Source of the DNA: Litorilinea aerophila
GTDB lineage: Bacteria > Chloroflexota > Anaerolineae > Caldilineales > Caldilineaceae
Reading direction: 5' to 3'
DNA: 37,725 bases
NCBI GenBank assembly: GCA_945905745.1
Contig: CAMDQF010000020.1
Coordinates: 1 to 37,725 of the forward strand
How positions within the stretch are numbered: the first letter of the stretch is position 1; the number at the start of each line of letters is the position of its first letter. The position numbers and the translations under genes were made by a program. The notes under the pieces were generated by a model. The model saw nothing but the letters and a program-made list of their open reading frames with translations. It searched no databases and was not told the origin of the DNA. Shown piece after piece: positions 25,582-35,298 of this stretch.

Positions 25582-26472
25582 ATGCGCGAAAGTAAGAGTT
25601 TGGGAGACCGTCTTTTTAGCTTCAGCGCCTATTTCTATCTGGCCCTGTTCATCCTTTTTTGCCTGCTGCCGTTCTGGATCATGATTGTGGCCTCCTTCAC
25701 CGACGATATGGTCCTGCGCCAGGATGGCTATCTGCCGTGGGCGCGGGTTTGGTCGATAGAAGCATATCGCTGGGTTTTCAAGGGCAGCGAAATTCGTACT
25801 GGCTATCTGGTGACAGTCTTTATTGCTGTGGTTGGCACTCTTGGCTCGCTGTTTGTCATGTCCGGGTTGGCCTATGTGATGTCGTTGAAACGACTAAAGT
25901 GGCGCAACTGGATCGCCTTGTATGTCTTTTTACCCATGATATTCACGCCAGGGCTGATCCCCTGGTTTATCACCACGCGCAATCTATTGGGACTGCATGA
26001 CAACATCTGGGCACTGATCTTACCGATGATGGTGCAGCCTTTTTGGCTCTTTGTGTTGCGCAATTTCTTTGCAGCATTGCCGTCGGAAATTTTGGAATCA
26101 GCCCACATAGATGGCGCTTCAGACGCCACCGTTCTCTTCCGTATTGTGTTGCCGCTCTCCAAACCGGCACTGGCAACCGTCGGTCTCTTTATCGCGGTCT
26201 CTTATTGGAACGATTGGTTTCTGTCGTTGATGTTGCTCGACTTTGCAGAGTTCGCACCGCTGTCGCTGATCATCTTAAAAATGGTCAACAATCTTCAATC
26301 GATCCAGGAGGCCATGAAATATCCTGGGGTAAGCATCAACCTGGGCGACATTCCCACATTGGGGGTGCGCATGGCGACAGCCTGCATTACCATAGGCCCA
26401 ATCATTCTGGTCTATCCGTTTGTTCAGCGGTACTTTGTCACGGGGTTGACGATGGGCTCAATCAAGGGGTAA
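25582..26472 (+). CDS. Sugar ABC transporter permease, LplC/YtcP type
   Basis: A 296-residue permease, partner of the preceding one. It has six predicted helices, the typical YFYLALFILFCLLPFWIMIVASF start, WARVWSIEAYRWVF in the first outer loop and the EAA loop ESAHIDGASDATVLFRIVLPLSKP. The C-terminus VQRYFVTGLTMGSIKG is characteristic of the YtcP/LplC group. The ATG at 25582 follows GGGG. A long perfect hairpin begins at its stop codon. Confidence 0.9.
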   Translation: MRESKSLGDRLFSFSAYFYLALFILFCLLPFWIMIVASFTDDMVLRQDGYLPWARVWSIEAYRWVFKGSEIRTGYLVTVFIAVVGTLGSLFVMSGLAYVMSLKRLKWRNWIALYVFLPMIFTPGLIPWFITTRNLLGLHDNIWALILPMMVQPFWLFVLRNFFAALPSEILESAHIDGASDATVLFRIVLPLSKPALATVGLFIAVSYWNDWFLSLMLLDFAEFAPLSLIILKMVNNLQSIQEAMKYPGVSINLGDIPTLGVRMATACITIGPIILVYPFVQRYFVTGLTMGSIKG

Positions 26473-26530
26473 AACCTCTGCGCAAGGGTGCAAGGATAGT
26501 TCTTGTCCTCGTATCTTTGCGCAGAGGTTT
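26472..26530 (+). other. Intercistronic hairpin between permease and binding-protein genes
   Basis: AAACCTCTGCGCAA (26472-26485) pairs perfectly over 14 bases with 26517-26530, followed by a T/G-rich stretch. Such hairpins between transporter genes often stabilise or partially terminate the mRNA so that the binding protein is made in different amount (general knowledge). Confidence 0.6.
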
Positions 26531-26575
26531 GTTGTTTAGTATCTGTGCAATCTAGTTTCAATTCAAGGGGGAAAT

Positions 26576-28159
26576 GTGAACAAGTTAACACGTCGTGAAA
26601 TGCTCAAGTTGGTTGGTTTAGGTACGGCTGGGATGGCGCTGGCCGCTTGTGTGCCGCCCCAGGCTGCTGTCGCTCCTGCCGGGGAGAGCGCAGCAGTCAG
26701 TGCGGAGCCAGTTTCGATCACGCTAATCGAAAGCTGGTTTGGTGTGCCTCAGTTTACGGAAAGCATCGAGCCAATCACGCAAGCGATCTCGAAGAAGATG
26801 ATGGACGAGGGGCTGAATATCGAATTGCACTCGTTGATCCTGGCCGATCACAATGCCAAGTACCCGGCGCTGTATGCCTCCGGCTCCGATTTCACCATGG
26901 CCTTTGATGCGCCGTGGAACAAGATGAATTCTCTGCGCGACCAGGGCGCTCTGTTGCCGATTGAAGGCTTGATCGAAGAACATGGCCCCTCGCTCAAAGA
27001 AGCGATCACCGAGAAGATTTACAAGGCTAACTTTACGAACGATCATCTCTATGGCATCCCCACCGCATACTACTACGGCGGCACCGGCGGGGCCATCTAT
27101 CGTGAAGATTTGCGCCAGCAGTGGGGTGCCGATGCACCCACGTCCGCAGGCGGCTGGGCGAGCCTGGAGTCCTTCCTGGCGGCTGTGGTAAAGAATGCGC
27201 CGGAGATGATCCCCTTTGTCAATGTGGCCACCCAATCCGTGACCAGTTATGCCGGGGCGCGGCGAGCCTTAAATCCGGGTGTCAACAAGACTGGTGTCAT
27301 CATTCCCGACCCGATGGTCGATTGGCAACTGATCGACGAAGAAGAGTACGCACCGATGGTCGAAGGTGCCGAATTGTTGCGCAGTTGGTGGGAACAAGGC
27401 TATATCAACAAGACCGACGTACCCTTCTCCGGCCAGAGCCAGAATTCGCAGGTCGATTATGTCTACCCCGGCAGGGCCACGGCTTGCGTGGAAAACGAGC
27501 CGGAATACAAACAGATCGACCAGACCAAGCAGATGAAATCCACCAATCCAGACGCTGTATTGGCCGGTGTGGACCTGACTGGTATGCGTGCAGGCAATTT
27601 CAAGGGGCGCGGCTCACTCAAGCAGTGGAACTTTATCGTTTTCAACGTGAATGCGCCGGCTGCCCAGCAGCAGGCGGGCATCGAGTACTACAATTGGTTG
27701 ACCGGAAGCCAGGACAATATGGATTTGTGGCTGATGGGCATTGATGGTGTCAACTACAAAAAAGAAGACAATCTGAAGTTCTCTGAGATCGCCGGCACGG
27801 ACGCCGCGCGCAACTACCGCCGTCAGTGGTATGTTTCCGGCGTCTCCGGTCGCTATCAGCGCCAACCGGTAGATCTGCCCAAGGATGCAGAGGATGCGCT
27901 GGCATTCTTCACCACCGAGTCGAATTGGGATTTCAACCCATACGAAAGTTTTGAGGCTGACACCAAAGTACTTGAACTTGATGCAGCCAAACTGAACGGT
28001 GTCTATGATGAAGCCACACATGGCTTCAACTCTGGTCAGGAAGCGACCGCGGATGCGATCGCGAAGATGAAGCAGATGTTGGATGGTGCTGGCCGTCAGG
28101 AGTATAAGGCGAAGTTGCAGAAGCAAGTGGATGATTATATCGCCGCCCACAAGGCATAA
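26576..28159 (+). CDS. Extracellular sugar-binding lipoprotein of the ABC transporter
   Basis: A 527-residue solute-binding protein, large like the LipO/LplA group that binds oligosaccharides outside the cell. The signal is a Tat-like lipoprotein peptide: TRREMLKLVG with twin Arg6-Arg7, then lipobox LAAC with lipidated Cys25, followed by an Ala/Pro/Ser-rich spacer. The start is GTG 26576, with AGGGGGAA upstream. HLYGIPTAYYYGGTGGAIYREDL is typical of the family's domain interface. It is the last gene of the operon; a strong terminator follows. The ligand is unknown. Confidence 0.9.
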   Translation: MNKLTRREMLKLVGLGTAGMALAACVPPQAAVAPAGESAAVSAEPVSITLIESWFGVPQFTESIEPITQAISKKMMDEGLNIELHSLILADHNAKYPALYASGSDFTMAFDAPWNKMNSLRDQGALLPIEGLIEEHGPSLKEAITEKIYKANFTNDHLYGIPTAYYYGGTGGAIYREDLRQQWGADAPTSAGGWASLESFLAAVVKNAPEMIPFVNVATQSVTSYAGARRALNPGVNKTGVIIPDPMVDWQLIDEEEYAPMVEGAELLRSWWEQGYINKTDVPFSGQSQNSQVDYVYPGRATACVENEPEYKQIDQTKQMKSTNPDAVLAGVDLTGMRAGNFKGRGSLKQWNFIVFNVNAPAAQQQAGIEYYNWLTGSQDNMDLWLMGIDGVNYKKEDNLKFSEIAGTDAARNYRRQWYVSGVSGRYQRQPVDLPKDAEDALAFFTTESNWDFNPYESFEADTKVLELDAAKLNGVYDEATHGFNSGQEATADAIAKMKQMLDGAGRQEYKAKLQKQVDDYIAAHKA

Positions 28160-28167
28160 CAAACAAA

Positions 28168-28215
28168 ATAGCTGGCTTGGAGAAAGGTTCTGTTCTCTAA
28201 GCCAGCTATTTTTTT
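28168..28215 (+). terminator. Intrinsic terminator of the sugar ABC operon
   Basis: A 17-base stem (28168-28184 with 28193-28209) with a single G-T pair, 8-base loop and a seven-T run. Confidence 0.93.
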
Positions 28216-28263
28216 ATTGGGTTTCAAGTATTTGTATGGCTATGATCGCGTCGAAAATCCAGG

Positions 28264-28923
28264 CTATGTCATATCCAATTCGATCAATTCGCCGGTCACA
28301 TTGAAAAGTACCCGCTCGCAGATGTTGACCGTGCGATCCCCGGCCCGCTCCAGGTTGTGCGCGGCCCAGAGCAGATAGTTGGCCCGGTCAAAAAGCAGCG
28401 GCTTCTCCATCAGAAAGCCGATAATCTCCCGGTAGACTTTGTTGTAGAGATCGTCCACTTTGTCGTCTTCGGCGGCGATGGCGCGCGCTGCGTCTGCGTC
28501 CTGGCGGATGAAGGCGTCCAGGGCGCGGTCCAGCATCTCCAACACCTGTTCGCACATCAACGGAATATCTACCAGCGGCTTCATCAGCGGCTCTGGGCCG
28601 ATGAGCAGGATGATTTTGCCGATGCCTTTGGCGTAATCACCCATACGCTCCAGTTCGGTGGTGATCTCCAGCACCGAGGCCAGTAGACGCAAATCCCTAG
28701 CCATCGGCTGCTGGGTCGCCATCAGGCGCAGGCATTCGCCTTCGATGGCAAAACGTTTGCGGTTGATCTCCACATCGCCTTGAATCAACGCCTGGGCTGC
28801 TACTGCGTCCCGATCCCGCAGGGCAATCACCGAGCCACGCAGGGCGTGGCTGACCATACTGCCCAGGGCCAGAATCTCGTCCTGGATCAAGTTCAGTTCA
28901 CGGGCAAATACGATACGAGGCAT
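28264..28923 (-). CDS. phoU: Phosphate-specific transport accessory protein PhoU
   Basis: A 219-residue, all-helical protein of two tandem three-helix PhoU repeats. It links the Pst transporter to its two-component system and keeps the phosphate regulon off when phosphate is plentiful. Metal-binding acidic patches read ELERMGDYAKGIGK (first repeat) and NLERAGDRTVNICER (second repeat), both fully conserved. The ATG at 28923 has AGGAGAACCC upstream. It is the last gene of the pst cluster, but arsC and acr3 lie between it and pstB. Confidence 0.95.
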   Translation of the reverse strand: MPRIVFARELNLIQDEILALGSMVSHALRGSVIALRDRDAVAAQALIQGDVEINRKRFAIEGECLRLMATQQPMARDLRLLASVLEITTELERMGDYAKGIGKIILLIGPEPLMKPLVDIPLMCEQVLEMLDRALDAFIRQDADAARAIAAEDDKVDDLYNKVYREIIGFLMEKPLLFDRANYLLWAAHNLERAGDRTVNICERVLFNVTGELIELDMT

Positions 28924-28988
28924 AGGTTGGGTTCTCCTTCTACGCGTAGTACACCGCGGCGTAAATCGGCCAGTGGTTGTCCTGGTGG

Positions 28989-29023
28989 GTGGTGCGTGAA
29001 TTGATACACGAACTACGCACCAC
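28989..29023. repeat. Hairpin between arsC and phoU
   Basis: GTGGTGCGT (28989-28997) pairs perfectly with ACGCACCAC (29015-29023). There is no T-run, so it is more a repeat or mRNA-stability hairpin than a terminator. It marks the phoU-side edge of the arsenic genes. Confidence 0.55.
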
Positions 29024-29031
29024 GTCAGTAT

Positions 29032-29508
29032 CTATTGGCTTACTTGTGCCGAGCTGTAGTAGCTCATTGCTGAGATTGGATGAGTGGGTTGCCAATCGCG
29101 CAGAAAGGGCAGGATAGCCTGGGCGATCTCATCCCGCACGGCGCGGAAGACGACCATACGTTCGGCTTCGCTGCCCACGGCCTCGGCGGGATCGGCAAAG
29201 GGGATGTGTACCTTTTTGCCTTCGCCCAGCCAAGCCGGGCAATTATTCGCGGCATTGTCACAGACGGTAATCACCAAATCCGGGCTGAGGTTGCGATAGA
29301 TTTCTACCGACTCGGAGCGGTTGCGGCTGATGTCGATGCCGATCTCGGCCATCGCGCCAATCGCCAGGGGGTGTACCTGGCCCGATGGATGGGAACCGGC
29401 GGAAAAGGCTTCCCATCCACCGGACAGGTGGTGATTGATCAGCCCCTCGGCCATCTGGCTGCGGCAGGAGTTGCCTGTACAGAGAATGAGAACGCGTAGT
29501 TTACCCAT
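29032..29508 (-). CDS. arsC: Arsenate reductase, thioredoxin-coupled (low-molecular-weight phosphatase type)
   Basis: A 158-residue enzyme that reduces arsenate to arsenite in the cytoplasm. The P-loop CTGNSCRS starts at catalytic Cys10; the redox pair is Cys83 and Cys90 in TVCDNAANNCP, as in the S. aureus pI258 enzyme recycled by thioredoxin. AGSHPSG and IPFADPAE are also typical. ATG 29508 has AAGGAAA upstream; the longer frame to 29673 runs into the acr3 gene and is not real. The C-terminal tail after RDWQP is slightly long. It follows acr3 by 94 bases and has no ArsR gene nearby. Confidence 0.93.
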   Translation of the reverse strand: MGKLRVLILCTGNSCRSQMAEGLINHHLSGGWEAFSAGSHPSGQVHPLAIGAMAEIGIDISRNRSESVEIYRNLSPDLVITVCDNAANNCPAWLGEGKKVHIPFADPAEAVGSEAERMVVFRAVRDEIAQAILPFLRDWQPTHPISAMSYYSSAQVSQ

Positions 29509-29602
29509 TGAATTTCCTTGAACGAGTCGAGTGCCAAAAAGGTCTTCCAGCCACTGATGAACACTGATAAACCCGGATGTTTCTCCTGAAGTTCTTTGTG
29601 GT

Positions 29603-30712
29603 TCAAACAGCTTTTCGTCGTGGACTTTGCAGTTCGTTGGCAAAATAGCGGCGCTGGAAGGCAAGAGCCACATTCACCAGCGCGATCATCACCGGCACTT
29701 CGATCAGCGGGCCGATGACCGCGGCAAAGGCGGCCCCGGAATTGATGCCAAAGACGGCCACGGCCACGGCAATCGCCAGCTCGAAGTTATTGCTGGCCGC
29801 GGTGAAGGCAAGGGTCGTCGTCTTGGAATAGTCCGCGCCCAACTGGCGACCCATAAAAAAGCTGACCAGAAACATCACCACAAAATAGATAGCCAGGGGG
29901 ATGGCGATGCGCACCACATCCAGCGGAATCTGGACGATCAGTTCGCCTTTCAGACTGAACATCACCAGAATCGTAAAGAGCAGGGCTATGAGGGTGAGAG
30001 GGCTGATAGTAGGCACGAATTTCTGTTCATACCAGAGCCGTCCCTTGGCGCGCAGGAGGAAGAAGCGGGTGAGAAAGCCCGCCAGCATTGGCACGCCTAG
30101 ATAGAGAAGGACGCTTTCGGCGATCTGGCGGATGCCGATATCCACCACCATTCCTTGCAGGCCGAACCAGCCAGGCAGAACAGTAATAAAAACCCACGCA
30201 TAGAGACTGTAGAAGAGTACCTGGAAGATACTGTTGAAGGCCACCAGTCCGGCCGCGTATTCCGTATCCCCCTTGGCCAGCTCATTCCAGACGATGACCA
30301 TCGCGATACAGCGGGCCAGACCGATGAGGATCAGCCCGACCATATACTCCGGGTAGCCGCGCAGAAAAACGATAGCCAGCACAAACATCAATACAGGCCC
30401 AATCAGCCAGTTCTGGGCCAGGGAGAGTCCCAACACCTTGCGGTTGCGGAAGACCTGGCCCAACTCCTCGTACTTCACTTTGGCAAAGGGCGGGTACATC
30501 ATCAGAATCAGACCGATGGCGATGGGGATGTTTGTGGGGCCTACGCTGAAGCTTTCGTTGAAAAGCTGGACCCCGGCGGGGAAAAGATAGCCCAACCCCA
30601 CACCGATCGCCATCGCCAGAAAGATCCAAAGGGTCAGGAAGCGGTCGAGGGTGGAGAGCCTTTTGGCGGCGGGTCTCTTGCTGGATGCCCTGATATCTTT
30701 TACATCTGTCAT
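29603..30712 (-). CDS. acr3: Arsenite efflux permease of the ACR3 family
   Basis: A 369-residue membrane protein with ten predicted helices that exports arsenite using the proton-motive force. The conserved [19 protein letters not shown] contains the essential cysteine of Acr3, and [20 protein letters not shown] is the second discontinuous-helix motif. An N-terminal basic segment ([11 protein letters not shown]) precedes the first helix. ATG 30712 has GGAGAA about nine bases upstream. It lies 120 bases downstream of pstB across a family B repeat and upstream of arsC, so the pair works as a reduce-and-export module inside the phosphate cluster. Confidence 0.95.
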   Translation of the reverse strand: MTDVKDIRASSKRPAAKRLSTLDRFLTLWIFLAMAIGVGLGYLFPAGVQLFNESFSVGPTNIPIAIGLILMMYPPFAKVKYEELGQVFRNRKVLGLSLAQNWLIGPVLMFVLAIVFLRGYPEYMVGLILIGLARCIAMVIVWNELAKGDTEYAAGLVAFNSIFQVLFYSLYAWVFITVLPGWFGLQGMVVDIGIRQIAESVLLYLGVPMLAGFLTRFFLLRAKGRLWYEQKFVPTISPLTLIALLFTILVMFSLKGELIVQIPLDVVRIAIPLAIYFVVMFLVSFFMGRQLGADYSKTTTLAFTAASNNFELAIAVAVAVFGINSGAAFAAVIGPLIEVPVMIALVNVALAFQRRYFANELQSPRRKAV

Positions 30713-30737
30713 CGAATGGATTCTCCGCTGAGGTAAA

Positions 30738-30827
30738 AATAGGACGCTGACGGCGCTGAAAAGAGTGATTGACGCTGATAAAATCTGCGCAAATCTGTTG
30801 TTTCTGCGAAAATCTGCGTCCGCTTTT
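30738..30827. repeat. Family B repeat between pstB and acr3
   Basis: ATAGGACGCTGACGGCGCTG and the following AAAGAGTGATT nearly match the copy at 6295. The rest (GACGCTGATAAAATCTGCGC, GCGAAAATCTGCGTCCGC) carries the GCAGAT units of the family. It marks the pstB-side edge of the arsenic genes. Confidence 0.75.
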
Positions 30828-30832
30828 GATCG

Positions 30833-31663
30833 TTATCCAAAACGCCCGGTGATGTAATCTTCCGTGCGCTGGTCGCTGGGATTGGTGAAAATCTGGTCGG
30901 TTGGCCCAAATTCCACCATATGGCCTGTGCGCTGCTCGTCTACACTGAAGAAGGCGGTGAAATCGGAGACCCGGGCCGCCTGCTGCATATTGTGGGTGAC
31001 GACGATAATTGTATAGTCTTTTGCCAATTCCTGCATCAAATCCTCGATGCGTAGGGTAGCAATGGGGTCCAGGGCCGAGGCTGGTTCGTCCATCAGAATA
31101 ATTTCCGGTTCCACGGCGATAGCGCGGGCGATGCACAGCCGCTGCTGCTGGCCGCCAGAAAGCCCCAGCGCGCTCTGGTGCAGTTTGTCCTTCACTTCGT
31201 CCCACAGGGCCGCGCTGCGCAGAGAGCGTTCCACCAGCCCATCCATCTCGCCTTTGAAGCCGTTGATACGCGCACCCCAGGCCACATTGTCATAGATGGA
31301 TTTGGGGAAGGGATTGGCTTTTTGGAAAACCATCCCAATTCGCCGCCGCACCTCTACCGAGTCCACATAGGGCGCGTAGATATTTTCGCCCTGAAAGAGT
31401 ACTTCTCCCTCAATGCGCGCGCTGGGGATCAGATCGTTCATCCGGTTGAAACAGCGCAGGACTGTGCTTTTGCCGCAGCCAGAAGGACCGATCATCGCTG
31501 TAATTTTGCGGCGGGCGATTTTCAGGTCGACCCCGCGCACGGCCAGAAAAGAGCCGTAATAGACATCCAGCCCACGGGTCTCAATGGCAGAGACACCGCC
31601 ATCCCCGTTGGTGGAGGCTGTTGTTGGGTCACGGCGTACTAGACGGTCAAGGGCAATTGTCAT
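30833..31663 (-). CDS. pstB: Phosphate ABC transporter ATP-binding protein
   Basis: A 276-residue ATPase that powers the PstCA channel. Walker A is GPSGCGKST, the Q-loop [17 protein letters not shown] is diagnostic of PstB, the signature is [14 protein letters not shown], and Walker B is [14 protein letters not shown] (Ala in place of the common Cys). [12 protein letters not shown] holds the H-loop. The start is ATG 31663, with GAGGAG upstream; the longer frame would overlap pstA. The first 25 residues are an extension ([14 protein letters not shown]). The family B repeat follows its stop. Confidence 0.96.
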   Translation of the reverse strand: MTIALDRLVRRDPTTASTNGDGGVSAIETRGLDVYYGSFLAVRGVDLKIARRKITAMIGPSGCGKSTVLRCFNRMNDLIPSARIEGEVLFQGENIYAPYVDSVEVRRRIGMVFQKANPFPKSIYDNVAWGARINGFKGEMDGLVERSLRSAALWDEVKDKLHQSALGLSGGQQQRLCIARAIAVEPEIILMDEPASALDPIATLRIEDLMQELAKDYTIIVVTHNMQQAARVSDFTAFFSVDEQRTGHMVEFGPTDQIFTNPSDQRTEDYITGRFG

Positions 31664-31700
31664 TGGGTCGATCTCCTCGTGAAACCATCTAAAAAGGTTA

Positions 31701-32984
31701 TTACATCCCCGCACGGGCGATGCTGAAACGATTGCGCAAGAGCACCGCAGAGGCATTCAGTGTCAATAACAGAGCGAGCAGCACCAAAATCGCAGCTGCC
31801 GCCAGATTACGAAACTCATCCTGGGGGCGGGATGTCCATTGATAAATCTGGATGGGCAGGACAGTGAATTTGGAAAACGGCCCGCTGGGGTCCACCGCGA
31901 TAAAAGTGGAAGCACCGATCACCACCAGCGGCGCAGTCTCGCCAATCGCCCGCGAGATAGAGAGAATCGTGCCGGTCATAATACCGGGCATTGCGCTGGG
32001 CAGTACGTGATGCCAGATGACCTGCCACTGGGTAGCGCCCAGACCGTAGCCAGCCTGACGCAAAGTGCTGGGTACAGCGCGGATAGCCTCCTGCGCGTTG
32101 ATGATGAGCAGGGGCAAAATCAGCAGCGCCAGTGTCCACCCTGCCGAGACAATCGTCCGCCCATTGGCGGTAGCCGAATCCACACCACCCAAGAAAGAGC
32201 CACTGGTTATTGGCTCCATCACACGCACAAAAATCGCCAACCCCAACATCCCGTAGATGATGGAGGGCACCCCGGCCAGATTGTTGATATTCGTCTGGAT
32301 CAGCCGGTTGATCCGATTGGCCTCGGCGTACTCTTCCAGATAGATCGCTGCGCCCACACCGATGGGGAAAGCAAAGAGCACCGTGATCAGAATGACCAAC
32401 AGGGAACCGAAGAGGGCCGTGCGTACACCGGCCTGGATGGGTACGCTGGATTGGGTGCTTGTCAGAAGGTTTGGATTCACCCAACTGCGGAATTGCAGCA
32501 CCGCGTTGGGATGCTTCTCCGCCATCTCCTGCTCGATTTGGCTGCGCTGAAAGAGCGAAGCTTGCAGCGGCCAGGTTGCCACAACGCTCGGCTTGACCAC
32601 CCGCTCCAGGACAAGCTCGTACACGTTCTCCCGGCTCCTCTCGGCAAAGGGCTGCTCACTCTCCAGGCGACGCAGCAACCCCGCCGAAACATTCGCCTCC
32701 AAAATCCCTTGCAACTGCTCTTTGGACAGATCCTCCAGCGGGACGCCGGCAATGGCCAGCTCCGCCGGACTAACTTCGTTTTCCATAGCCACCAGCCCAA
32801 AGGATTCCGTGATCACGTTATAGAGCAGGGCTGTGAGAGCCAATATGCCGACGAGTGTCGAAAGTTGAAAAATGATGGCCCAGACGCGCCCCTGGCGCTG
32901 GCGACGGCTGACCAGGCGCGCATACTCCTCATCTTTGGGCATTCCATTCGCTACGGGTTGCTGGTTTGGCGTGTTGCTGCTCAT
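31701..32984 (-). CDS. pstA: Phosphate ABC transporter permease PstA with a long outer loop
   Basis: A 427-residue permease, longer than the roughly 280-300 of classic PstA. After the first helix ([22 protein letters not shown]) comes an insert of about 115 residues (roughly 65-180, including [21 protein letters not shown]), which should face outside. The usual core follows: [35 protein letters not shown] and the EAA loop [23 protein letters not shown]. The ATG at 32984 has GGAGG seven bases upstream and overlaps the pstC stop as ATGA, so the two are translationally coupled. Confidence 0.94.
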   Translation of the reverse strand: MSSNTPNQQPVANGMPKDEEYARLVSRRQRQGRVWAIIFQLSTLVGILALTALLYNVITESFGLVAMENEVSPAELAIAGVPLEDLSKEQLQGILEANVSAGLLRRLESEQPFAERSRENVYELVLERVVKPSVVATWPLQASLFQRSQIEQEMAEKHPNAVLQFRSWVNPNLLTSTQSSVPIQAGVRTALFGSLLVILITVLFAFPIGVGAAIYLEEYAEANRINRLIQTNINNLAGVPSIIYGMLGLAIFVRVMEPITSGSFLGGVDSATANGRTIVSAGWTLALLILPLLIINAQEAIRAVPSTLRQAGYGLGATQWQVIWHHVLPSAMPGIMTGTILSISRAIGETAPLVVIGASTFIAVDPSGPFSKFTVLPIQIYQWTSRPQDEFRNLAAAAILVLLALLLTLNASAVLLRNRFSIARAGM

Positions 32985-33970
32985 TCGTATTCCTCCCGGA
33001 AGCGGCCTACAAGCCACTGGCTGACGACGTTCAGCAGCAGCGTCATCACAAACAGCAGTAGACCGATGGCGAAGATGCTATTGTAGTCGATGGAGTCGTA
33101 GCTCAGATCGCCGCCGCTGATGCGCACAATGTGGCCGGTCATCGTCTCGGCTGCATTAAAGGGGTTGAAGGTAAAGTTGGGACCAGCACCCGCGGCAATC
33201 GCCACCACCATTGTTTCGCCCACGGCGCGGGAGATGGCAACGATAAAAGCGGCAGTGACGCCGGAGAGGGCCGCGGGCAGCACCACCCGCACCGCAGTCT
33301 CCAGTTTGGTTGCGCCCAGCCCATAGGCCGCCTGGCGCAAGGAATCGGGCACAGCCCGCAGCGCGTCCTCGGCCATTGAACTGACGAGCGGGATGATCAG
33401 AATGCCGATGACGATACCCGCCGAGGCTGTGTTGTAGATTTGGACCAGATCGGAGCCAAAAATCGAACGCAACAGGGGCGTCATAAAAGTAAGGGCAAAG
33501 TAGCCGTAGACGACTGTGGGCACACCGGCCAAAATTTCCATCAGCGGTTTCAGCACCGAACGGGCCTTGTCCGAAGCATATTCGCTCAGATAGATGGCCA
33601 CGGCCAGCCCCAAGGGCAGGGCGACCAGCATGGCAATCGAACTGGTAATGAGCGTAGCCGTGACCAGCGGCCAGATGCCAAAGAGACCGATGGCAGGCTG
33701 CCAGGTAGTGCTCCCGAAGAACTCGGAGAGGTGTACCTCTGGGTTGGCAAAAAAGAGCAGGGATTCCCGCCCCAACACAAAGACGATCCCCACTGTCGTC
33801 AGAATTGAGACCGCGCCGCACACAAACAGAAAGCCCTGAATCGCAGTCTCCCCCCAACGGATGCGACGACGCAGGGGGCTGGGCGGTCCGCCAGTCGCTA
33901 CCCGGACACCCGGCAACTCCAATGCTTCGCTCTTCACATTTGCCTCCATCTGTTCGCTCGGTCTGGACAT
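32981..33970 (-). CDS. pstC: Phosphate ABC transporter permease PstC
   Basis: A 329-residue inner-membrane permease, partner of PstA. Core motifs are [37 protein letters not shown], the EAA loop [24 protein letters not shown] and [20 protein letters not shown]. The start is uncertain: ATG 33970 has GAGAA about six bases upstream; in-frame ATGs at 33982 and 33949 are possible. The N-terminal 40 residues before the first helix are polar. A hairpin lies between pstS and this gene. Confidence 0.94.
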   Translation of the reverse strand: MSRPSEQMEANVKSEALELPGVRVATGGPPSPLRRRIRWGETAIQGFLFVCGAVSILTTVGIVFVLGRESLLFFANPEVHLSEFFGSTTWQPAIGLFGIWPLVTATLITSSIAMLVALPLGLAVAIYLSEYASDKARSVLKPLMEILAGVPTVVYGYFALTFMTPLLRSIFGSDLVQIYNTASAGIVIGILIIPLVSSMAEDALRAVPDSLRQAAYGLGATKLETAVRVVLPAALSGVTAAFIVAISRAVGETMVVAIAAGAGPNFTFNPFNAAETMTGHIVRISGGDLSYDSIDYNSIFAIGLLLFVMTLLLNVVSQWLVGRFREEYE

Positions 33971-34018
33971 AGGGGTTCTCATTTTCTTCAGGCGAGTGAC
34001 GGAATCCAGACAGCATAA

Positions 34019-34050
34019 TTGGGGAAGGGAAAACAATCTCCCTTCCCCAA
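34019..34050 (-). other. Intercistronic hairpin between pstS and pstC
   Basis: TTGGGGAAGGGA (34019-34030) and TCCCTTCCCCAA (34039-34050) form a perfect 12-bp stem with an 8-base loop, 23 bases after the pstS stop. There is no proper T-run. A role in mRNA stability, giving more PstS than PstC, is likely. Confidence 0.65.
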
Positions 34051-34073
34051 TGGATTTTCTGCGCAATACCCTC

Positions 34074-35138
34074 TTACTGGCCGATGGCGGCCAGGAAGTT
34101 GGCTTTGGCCTCTTCCATCGCAGCGGCGCTGGGCGGGAAGTAGCCAACCCGCAGGACTTCCTCGTTCACGAAGCTGAGGTAGAAGTTGATATAGGCAGCC
34201 ACCTGGGGCTTCTCCGCCATCACAGTCGCATCCGAGTAGATGAAGAGAGGACGGGCCAGCGGATAGCTGTTGTTGTCCACATTCTCGGCACTGGCTTCCA
34301 CACCGTCAATCGAGAGAATCTTCAGGCGGTCGGCGTCATTGGTGTAATAGGCGTAACCAAAGAAGCCGATTCCGTATTTACTGCCTTCCACACCCTGCAC
34401 CAGCACATTGTCGTCCTCGCTGAGCTGGGTGTTGACAGCGCTCAGAATCGGGGTCTCGTCCTTATCAAAGACAGCTTCGACGAAGTAATCGAAGGTGCCG
34501 CTGTCGGTGCCGGGGATGAAGCGAGCAATCGGCTCCGCGGGCCAGGCCGGGTTCACATCGGCCCAGGTGGTAGCGGTAGAAAAGGCCAGAACCAGCTCTT
34601 CCATTGTGAGGTTGTCAGCCCAGTCGTTTTCTGGATTCACCACGACTGCCAGGGCGTCGGTGCCTACGCGGAACTCGATGGGTGTGCGACCAATCGCAGC
34701 GCAGCTTTCCTTCTCGCTATCTTTGATAGCCCGGCTGGCATTGGAAATGTCCGTCTCGCCTGCCACGCAGAAGCGCTCGAAACCAGCGCCGGTGCCGACA
34801 CTGTCGATGGTGATGTTGCCGGCGTAGCCCTCATCGGCAAATCTTTCGGCCATGGCTTCGGTCAGGGGATAGACAGTGGAGCTACCCGCCACTACAATAT
34901 CGCCTGTCACATCCAGTGGGCTGACTTCGGGCAGGCCGCTTTCGGCCATCGCCGCGGGCGCTTCCGCCGGGGCGGGGGCGGCAGCCGGGGCTTCTGTGGC
35001 CGCAGGAGCAGCAGTGGGCGCAGGAGCAGCAGTGGGCGCCGCCTCGGCCGGGGCAGCCGGGGCAGGAGCAGCAGCGGGCGCACAGCCAGCCAGAACCAAT
35101 AGGGCCAACACAAAAACGAATACAAACTTGTAGCGCAT
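34074..35138 (-). CDS. pstS: Phosphate-binding lipoprotein PstS
   Basis: A 354-residue surface lipoprotein that captures phosphate for PstCAB. The signal peptide [19 protein letters not shown] ends in lipobox LAGC, lipidated Cys19. A 45-residue Ala/Pro/Thr linker follows; its DNA contains 18-base near-repeats (around 35001-35090). The mature domain begins [22 protein letters not shown], with the phosphate-binding [16 protein letters not shown] and GTGAGFERF motifs. ATG 35138 has AAGGAAG upstream. A phased Pho-box-like operator lies 79-150 bases further up. It is the first gene of the cluster. Confidence 0.96.
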   Translation of the reverse strand: MRYKFVFVFVLALLVLAGCAPAAAPAPAAPAEAAPTAAPAPTAAPAATEAPAAAPAPAEAPAAMAESGLPEVSPLDVTGDIVVAGSSTVYPLTEAMAERFADEGYAGNITIDSVGTGAGFERFCVAGETDISNASRAIKDSEKESCAAIGRTPIEFRVGTDALAVVVNPENDWADNLTMEELVLAFSTATTWADVNPAWPAEPIARFIPGTDSGTFDYFVEAVFDKDETPILSAVNTQLSEDDNVLVQGVEGSKYGIGFFGYAYYTNDADRLKILSIDGVEASAENVDNNSYPLARPLFIYSDATVMAEKPQVAAYINFYLSFVNEEVLRVGYFPPSAAAMEEAKANFLAAIGQ

Positions 35139-35216
35139 TTTTTCTTCCTTTCAGGGTATCTCAATCGTTGTAGAAGAACAGATTGATTCCGTTCTGAAAG
35201 AAGGATAGCCTGCGAT

Positions 35217-35288
35217 TGTTAATGGCTTGTGATTATTGGAACAAATGAAAGTTAATATTTCACGGTTTTTTTGTTAATAGAACATTAA
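35217..35288 (-). promoter_or_regulatory. Pho-box-like operator of the pst cluster
   Basis: On the minus strand TTAATG, TTAACA, TTAACT and TTAACA occur at 35283-35288, 35272-35277, 35250-35255 and 35217-35222. Their spacings are 11, 22 and 33 bases, all multiples of 11. Direct hexamer/heptamer repeats with 11-base period are the arrangement bound by PhoB/PhoP dimers; TTAACA is the Bacillus PhoP core. The surroundings are A+T-rich. Confidence 0.72.
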
Positions 35289-35298
35289 CGGTCTGGGA

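Noticed and set aside
31839..33086. 415-codon plus-strand frame opposite pstA
   Set aside because: Shadow of pstA; the real gene has membrane helices, EAA loop and an ATGA junction with pstC.
33861..35102. 413-codon plus-strand frame opposite pstC and pstS, ending in Gly/Arg/Ser repeats
   Set aside because: The Gly/Arg repeats are the reverse reading of the Ala/Pro linker of PstS; no independent support.
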